Positions 59,575 to 64,000 of a stretch of 64,000 nt of DNA are shown piece after piece. A model generated the notes under the pieces. The model was not told the origin of the DNA, did not search any database, and saw only the letters and a program-made list of their open reading frames with translations. The first letter of the stretch is position 1. The number at the start of each line of letters is the position of its first letter. Source of the DNA: JANSYL01 sp965229695 (GTDB lineage: Bacteria > Pseudomonadota > Alphaproteobacteria > Rhodobacterales > Rhodobacteraceae); contig OZ245921.1 in NCBI GenBank assembly GCA_965229695.1, positions 1,178,001-1,242,000 of the forward strand, read 5' to 3'. A program made the position numbers and the translations under genes.

Positions 59575-60624
59575 ATGGCAAACGTCACGCTGAAGGACGT
59601 TCGTAAGGTCTATCCCAACGGGTTTGAGGCGCTGGTTCCCGTCAGCTTCGAAGTGCCCGATGGAGAGCTTGTCGTGCTGGTTGGCCCATCGGGCTGCGGG
59701 AAGTCGACCCTTCTGCGCATGGTCGCGGGGCTAGAGGCGATTACCGAGGGCGAATTGGCCATCGGTGCACGGGTGGTGAACGATGTCGATCCCGCTGATC
59801 GCAACATCGCAATGGTCTTCCAGAACTACGCGCTTTACCCGCATATGACCGTGGCCAAGAACATGGGTTACGGGCTGAAGAACCGCGGCACCTCCAAGGC
59901 TGAGATCGACCAAAAGGTGCGCGCGGCGGCCGAGATGCTGAACCTCAGCGATTATCTGGATCGCCGCCCCTCACAGCTTTCCGGCGGGCAGCGGCAGCGC
60001 GTCGCCATGGGCCGCGCCATCGTGCGCGAACCGGACCTGTTCCTGTTTGATGAACCACTCTCCAACCTCGACGCCAAGCTGCGCAACCAAATGCGGATCG
60101 AAATCCGCGCCTTGCAGCGCCGCCTGGGTGTGACGGCCATGTATGTGACTCATGATCAGGTTGAAGCCATGACCATGGCCGACCGCATCATCGTGATGAA
60201 CGCGGGTCGGATCGAACAGATCGGAAGCCCGGCTGAGATTTACGGCAGCCCGGCCTCCACCTTTGTCGCCAGCTTCATGGGTGCCCCGCCGATGAATCTA
60301 CTGAAAGCCGAGGCGAGCGGCGGGCGCGTCACCTTGGACGGCGGCGACGCCGTACCCCAAGCTCAAGCCAACGGACATGCGGGCGCACTTCAGGTCGGCA
60401 TCCGGCCCGAAGATGTCGTACCGGCCGAGACCGGAGATTTGGAATTCGACGTGCACATCATTGAAGAACTTGGCGCCCACCGCCTGCTGCACGGCCACGT
60501 CGCCGGTCAGGCCTTTTCGGTCAGCATCGCCAAGGATGACGCGGCCGCCACAGGCCTCACCCGGTTGGCCGTCAAACCCGGCGCCGTACACCTGTTCGAC
60601 GCCGACGAAGGCCGCCGCCTATGA
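59575..60624 (+). CDS. ugpC: UgpC-type ABC transporter ATP-binding protein
   Basis: The 349-residue ATPase has Walker A GPSGCGKSTLLRMVAGLE, the signature LSGGQRQRVAMGRAI, Walker B LFLFDEPLSNLDAKLRNQMR and the C-terminal TOBE/MalK-like domain (IRPEDVVPAETG), as in UgpC/MalK. It energises glycerol-phosphate or related import. Its stop overlaps the start of the phosphodiesterase-like gene (ATGA). Confidence 0.92.
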   Translation: MANVTLKDVRKVYPNGFEALVPVSFEVPDGELVVLVGPSGCGKSTLLRMVAGLEAITEGELAIGARVVNDVDPADRNIAMVFQNYALYPHMTVAKNMGYGLKNRGTSKAEIDQKVRAAAEMLNLSDYLDRRPSQLSGGQRQRVAMGRAIVREPDLFLFDEPLSNLDAKLRNQMRIEIRALQRRLGVTAMYVTHDQVEAMTMADRIIVMNAGRIEQIGSPAEIYGSPASTFVASFMGAPPMNLLKAEASGGRVTLDGGDAVPQAQANGHAGALQVGIRPEDVVPAETGDLEFDVHIIEELGAHRLLHGHVAGQAFSVSIAKDDAAATGLTRLAVKPGAVHLFDADEGRRL

Positions 60625-61622
60625 CCCAAACTCTATCGGCGCTGCCGCCCGTCACAGATGCGGAGCGTGCGCGCATTTTCGCCGCGCCGCGCACGGCCCT
60701 GGCGCATCAAGAGCTGATGCAAAGCGTCCCGGCGATGACGGCCTTGGAAATTGGCGGCCACGCGCCCGAGGCGGTGCTGTCTAACCAGTTCAGTGTCGCC
60801 GCCTGGAATGTCGAACGCTGCCTTTTCCCCCAGGCCAGCGCCGATCTTTTGGCGCCCCATAGCCCATCGGTCGTGCTGCTGTCCGAGGTTGATAGCGGCA
60901 TGGCCCGCACCGGCCAGAAAAACACCACCGCCGAAATGGCCGCCCATTTGGGCATGGCCTATGCCTATGGCGTTGAGTTCTACGAGATGGACCTGGGCGG
61001 CCCGACCGAACGTGCGTTTTGTCAGGATAATTTCAACACGCTCGGCTGGCACGGCAACGCCATCCTGTCCTCCGTTCCTCTTGATCGGGTTGAGCTGATC
61101 CGGCTTGACAAAAAAGGGCATTGGTTTTCCACCGGTGCCGATGGTGCGGGCGATCCGCAACAACCCCGCTTGGGCGGGCGCATGGCCATCGCTGCGATCC
61201 TAAAAGCGGCCTCGGGGCCGATCTGCGTTGTCTCCACCCATCTGGAAAGCAACGCGGACGCCCCCTATCGCCATGCTCAATTCGAAGCGCTGCTTGAGGC
61301 GGTCGCGGCATTTGCACCTGATCTGCCCACCCTGATCGGGGGCGACCTGAACACAGGCAACCATATGCCCCCCGATTTCGATTGGCGCAGCGAAACCCTG
61401 TTCGATCTGGCGCGGGATCACGGATATGATTGGGGGCTGACCCCGCCAGGACCAACAACGCGGCCCAGCCTGATCACGCCCCACCCGAGCCGCAAGATGA
61501 CGCTCGATTGGTTCTGCGCCCGTGGCTTCAGCGGCGGCACCGGGCAATTGCTGCCCGCACTCGATGCCGATGACCGACCGCTATCGGATCACGAATGCAT
61601 GCTGTGTGAGGTCAGTCTCTGA
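60621..61622 (+). CDS. Endonuclease/exonuclease/phosphatase-family hydrolase
   Basis: The 333-residue protein has the EEP fold: SVAAWNVERCL, VVLLSEVDSGMARTGQKNT with the metal-binding Glu, STHLESNA, LIGGDLNTGN with the catalytic Asp/Asn, and LSDHECMLCEV with the final His. Coupled to ugpC, it may cleave phosphodiesters brought in by the transporter, much as UgpQ does in enteric bacteria, although UgpQ is a different fold. No signal peptide is seen, so it is cytosolic. Confidence 0.85.
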   Translation: MTQTLSALPPVTDAERARIFAAPRTALAHQELMQSVPAMTALEIGGHAPEAVLSNQFSVAAWNVERCLFPQASADLLAPHSPSVVLLSEVDSGMARTGQKNTTAEMAAHLGMAYAYGVEFYEMDLGGPTERAFCQDNFNTLGWHGNAILSSVPLDRVELIRLDKKGHWFSTGADGAGDPQQPRLGGRMAIAAILKAASGPICVVSTHLESNADAPYRHAQFEALLEAVAAFAPDLPTLIGGDLNTGNHMPPDFDWRSETLFDLARDHGYDWGLTPPGPTTRPSLITPHPSRKMTLDWFCARGFSGGTGQLLPALDADDRPLSDHECMLCEVSL

Positions 61623-62056
61623 CACCTCCGCTACAAGAAAATCATAGAAGATGGGCGCGAGGCGCCCTCTCTGACATGCAAATGATGGTTTGGATTGCCT
61701 CGGGCGGGCTCTTCGAACCGATTGAGCAACACTGCAGCATTGGCGCGGGCATGAGGCGGTTTTGAGACCGCGAAGTTATCGGCCTTAAGCACGATTGCCA
61801 TGTGAAGTTCGCCCAGGCAAAGTGTGCGCATCAAACGGTCCGTCCACAAGCAACCGGGGCGGTCCCCACTCTCGCTGATCGCATTTAGAACGCATGCTCG
61901 AACGAACATCCGCAATCAAGCCATCCGCTCGCTCGGCCGCTGTTTCTTGCTCACCGCTTCGATCGGCATCGCCAAAGTCCACATTCAAATCGGAGCGGTG
62001 CCTGAGCCCAAATGAAGCAAACCAAGGGGCGCTGATACCTTGGAAAGATCTCAAAT
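61623..62056. other. 434-bp intergenic region without a supported gene
   Basis: I see no convincing gene here. It holds a GGGCGC-GAG-GCGCCC hairpin at 61653-61667, a weak terminator-like stem after the phosphatase gene, and open frames of 60-95 codons on both strands without recognisable motifs or ribosome-binding sites. It marks the edge between GC-rich sequence and the more AT-rich glycosyltransferase segment. Confidence 0.6.
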
Positions 62057-62998
62057 ATGCTGACTTTCATCTTTATTGTTGACGGCGATGGCCTTGTAGC
62101 GAAAGGCTTGTTGCTCGCGGCCTCTATCAAAAAAATATATGGCAGCTCAAATGATATACGATGCATCGCATATATGCCGAATAAAGATGAGCTTTCGATA
62201 CCTGAACTACCGCGCCAAATTTATAAACGATCAGGCATAGAGTTCGAAACGCTGGACACAACAAAAACGAACTGGAAGCGCGCCTATCCGCATGGCAACA
62301 AAATAATCGCCGCTGCGGCACCTCGCGAAACGGAAATTACTGTTTTTCTGGACACCGATACTGTCTGCGTAGCGCCCCTGCCTCGCTTGCGGCAGCTCAC
62401 CAATAAGCGCTTAGCGCTGGTGCCGGATGGCACGCCCAACTGGGGCAAAGGAGATCGCTGGGCCCGTGCTTACGACCATTACAAGCTCCCAATGCCTGCG
62501 GCCACGGTTCGCCTCACGCGGCGAAGGCGAAAGCTATCGCCGCCTTATTTCAACGCCGGGATGGTTGCTTTTCGAGAAAACGACCGGGTCGATGGCCGGA
62601 ACTTCGCGCAGCTTTGGTTGGAGACAGCGGTAGATTTCGACCACAACGCCCCGATTGGCGGCAAACGCCCCTGGCTGGATCAAATCACACTTCCGCTGAC
62701 AATGGCGCGCTTTGGGTTTGAATATGAGGTGTTGCCCGATTCATATAACTACTCCATCTCGAACGACACGTTTGTGCCACCGAACGATGGTGAGCAATTC
62801 GAGCCAGAACCTCGCCTGATCCATTACCACAGGATGCGATACCTTGAGGCATCGACCTATTGGGCGACGGCTTTCAGAGAGCTGTTCGAGATAGCAAAGC
62901 CAGAAGAACGCGAAAACCTAGCCGCATATTGCCTAGAATACCTGGTCAGCGAGGACGCTGAGGGAAAACTCAAGTATCTGATGGATGAGTATCGATGA
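62057..62998 (+). CDS. GT8-like glycosyltransferase
   Basis: The 313-residue protein starts MLTFIFIVDGDGLVAKGLLLAASI. It has a DxD-type motif in TVFLDTDTVCVAPLPRL (about residues 94-110) and PYFNAGMVAFREND and RPWLDQITLPL segments typical of GT-A fold enzymes of the GT8 kind. Base composition at its start is more AT-rich than its neighbours (for example AAAAAAATATATGG), hinting at transfer. The sugar and acceptor are unknown. The following gene, 56 bp later on the same strand, is an alpha/beta-hydrolase-like protein. Confidence 0.75.
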   Translation: MLTFIFIVDGDGLVAKGLLLAASIKKIYGSSNDIRCIAYMPNKDELSIPELPRQIYKRSGIEFETLDTTKTNWKRAYPHGNKIIAAAAPRETEITVFLDTDTVCVAPLPRLRQLTNKRLALVPDGTPNWGKGDRWARAYDHYKLPMPAATVRLTRRRRKLSPPYFNAGMVAFRENDRVDGRNFAQLWLETAVDFDHNAPIGGKRPWLDQITLPLTMARFGFEYEVLPDSYNYSISNDTFVPPNDGEQFEPEPRLIHYHRMRYLEASTYWATAFRELFEIAKPEERENLAAYCLEYLVSEDAEGKLKYLMDEYR

Positions 62999-63053
62999 GT
63001 GTTTCGAACCTCCATTTGTTGGGTCTGCGCGGTTCCTTTGAGGAAGGGACGAC

Positions 63054-64000
63054 ATGACCGTCACAGAAATGGCTTCCACAGATCGATACGCGATCTTCCA
63101 CCATGGCGGCAAAAACCGCGACGATCGCACAGGAACAAAACTCTGTATTTGCTTCGGCCCTCGCAGCTCGGGCTTAGAAGCCAACGGTTTCGGTGTCGAT
63201 TTTATGCAGAGTTTGGGGATCGAGTGTGTCTATGTCGCACAACGCAAACAGAGCATGTATCAAGGACTGTCTTTTGAAGAATTCTCTCAAGTTCTAGCAC
63301 CGCTTGCAGAAGGTCGTCAGGTTTACACCTATGGAAGCAGCGTTGGCGCCTACGCGGCGCTCTATTTCGCCGGTGCGGTGAATGCCAAACCCATCATGGC
63401 CTCCCCCAGATGCCCCGGCCATCCGCAATGCGCCCCAAGGCGCTTCAAGCATATTCCCTTCCACCACGTCAGGGATCTCGTTGATCTTCCACGCACCGAT
63501 AGAACGCCACTTATCCTCTGGGATCCCTATGTTGGCGTAGACAGCACCTTTACCCAAAGGTGGGCGTTACCGGTTTACCCGCAATCTGACTGCGTCCATG
63601 TTCCCGGCGGAGGCCATCTGACGCTAAGGCATATGAAGCGGCAGGGCGTCTTATCGGTCTTTATGAAATCCGTCTTTCTCGAAGGCATAGTTCCGAAAAC
63701 ACAAATAACAGATACGGGCTCAGCACATTCATTACATATGGATGCGCTGAAACACCTTCGAAAAGGCGACAGCAAAACTGCAAAAGATCTATTACATCAA
63801 TCAATCTCCTCTTGCTCCAACACCCATAATCTGTCGGAGTTGGAAAAGCTCGAAGCTGAGCTAGCGCCCCCCCAGAAAAAACCCAATAAATCCACGCCAG
63901 CTGAACCAACGACAGCAACGGCCAAGGCACCGAAGGACAAGCGCGACGGCGCAGCGGCAGGTAAGATCGCTGAAACACACGCGGTCGCCACCTGTATGCG
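63054..64000 (+). CDS. Alpha/beta-hydrolase-fold protein, 3' end beyond the window
   Basis: The frame opens at ATG 63054 (MTVTEMASTDRYAIFHHGG) and stays open for 315 codons to the window edge, so the stop is not seen. It carries YGSSVGAYAALYFAG at about residues 93-107, a nucleophile-elbow-like G-x-S-x-G variant, and a later PGGGHLTLRHM that could supply the catalytic His. The C-terminal part seen is rich in Lys, Ala, Pro and Thr (PPQKKPNKSTPAEPTTATAK), a flexible linker. AGGAAGGGAC lies ahead of the start. It resembles proteins encoded near glycosyltransferases, but the function is unknown. Confidence 0.7.
   Translation, partial: MTVTEMASTDRYAIFHHGGKNRDDRTGTKLCICFGPRSSGLEANGFGVDFMQSLGIECVYVAQRKQSMYQGLSFEEFSQVLAPLAEGRQVYTYGSSVGAYAALYFAGAVNAKPIMASPRCPGHPQCAPRRFKHIPFHHVRDLVDLPRTDRTPLILWDPYVGVDSTFTQRWALPVYPQSDCVHVPGGGHLTLRHMKRQGVLSVFMKSVFLEGIVPKTQITDTGSAHSLHMDALKHLRKGDSKTAKDLLHQSISSCSNTHNLSELEKLEAELAPPQKKPNKSTPAEPTTATAKAPKDKRDGAAAGKIAETHAVATCM

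Noticed and set aside
61631..61915. 94-codon minus-strand frame that might be a transposase remnant
   Set aside because: No transposase motif or inverted repeats could be identified, so no mobile element is claimed.
1..64000. tRNA or rRNA genes, CRISPR arrays, intact insertion sequences, prophage
   Set aside because: No cloverleaf-like sequence, regularly spaced repeats, transposase or phage structural genes were seen by eye.

Overview
The window reads as a chromosomal segment of a GC-rich alphaproteobacterium of the Rhodobacteraceae (Roseobacter group). The support is a SAM/SAH-type riboswitch ahead of metK (a motif known mainly from Rhodobacterales), the miaB-phoH-ybeY-corC-lnt-metK-trmB gene order, a CP4-like class II EPSP synthase next to cmk, and aapJQM-type amino-acid transport genes. 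I found no tRNA, rRNA, CRISPR array, prophage or intact insertion sequence.

Region 1 (1-14 kb) is mostly minus-strand housekeeping: cmk (partial), a small membrane protein, a GFA-type zinc protein, aroA, trmB, riboswitch-controlled metK, lnt, a CorC-like CBS protein, ybeY, phoH and miaB. A lipoprotein gene and an OmpA-domain gene sit between miaB and phoH and share an unusual two-cysteine module. A glycosyltransferase-like protein and an MFS transporter follow on the plus strand, then a small heat-shock protein with a heat-shock-type promoter.

Region 2 (14-26 kb) holds a secreted trypsin-like protease, a HemJ/CopD-like membrane protein, a MoxR-DUF58-DUF4159-large membrane protein operon, a DUF1285 gene, two tandem Lin0512 paralogues, a VOC protein, a WYL regulator and a DUF2798 protein. 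Region 3 (26-32.5 kb) holds a LysR regulator divergent from dabB-dabA (energy-coupled inorganic carbon uptake), then ctlX (citrulline hydrolase) divergent from an Lrp/AsnC regulator.

Region 4 (32.5-54.8 kb) is the most interesting part. A seven-gene minus-strand operon (FAD amine oxidoreductase, HyuA, HyuB, SDR, PrpE-like acyl-CoA synthetase, RidA, amino-acid ABC ATPase) is divergent from a rhodanese. Beyond it lie a LysR regulator, an SDR without the usual catalytic residues, an IclR regulator, a BisC/DMSO-reductase-type molybdoenzyme, a cystathionine beta-lyase-like C-S lyase, a VOC protein, a persulfide-dioxygenase-like MBL protein and aapJQM, which lacks its own ATPase. Four of these promoters carry matches to one 17-bp partial palindrome (GTKCCNWWWWWCRGMAC), and two of them carry tandem copies 21 bp apart around a TTGACA box. 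I infer one IclR-type regulon for uptake and breakdown of a sulfur-containing or cyclic amino-acid derivative whose identity is unknown. This is the best candidate for an undescribed system.

Region 5 (55-61.6 kb) is a LacI-controlled ugpBAEC-type transporter ending in an endonuclease/exonuclease/phosphatase-family enzyme. Region 6 (62-64 kb) is more AT-rich and carries a GT8-like glycosyltransferase and a partial alpha/beta-hydrolase-fold gene that runs off the window.
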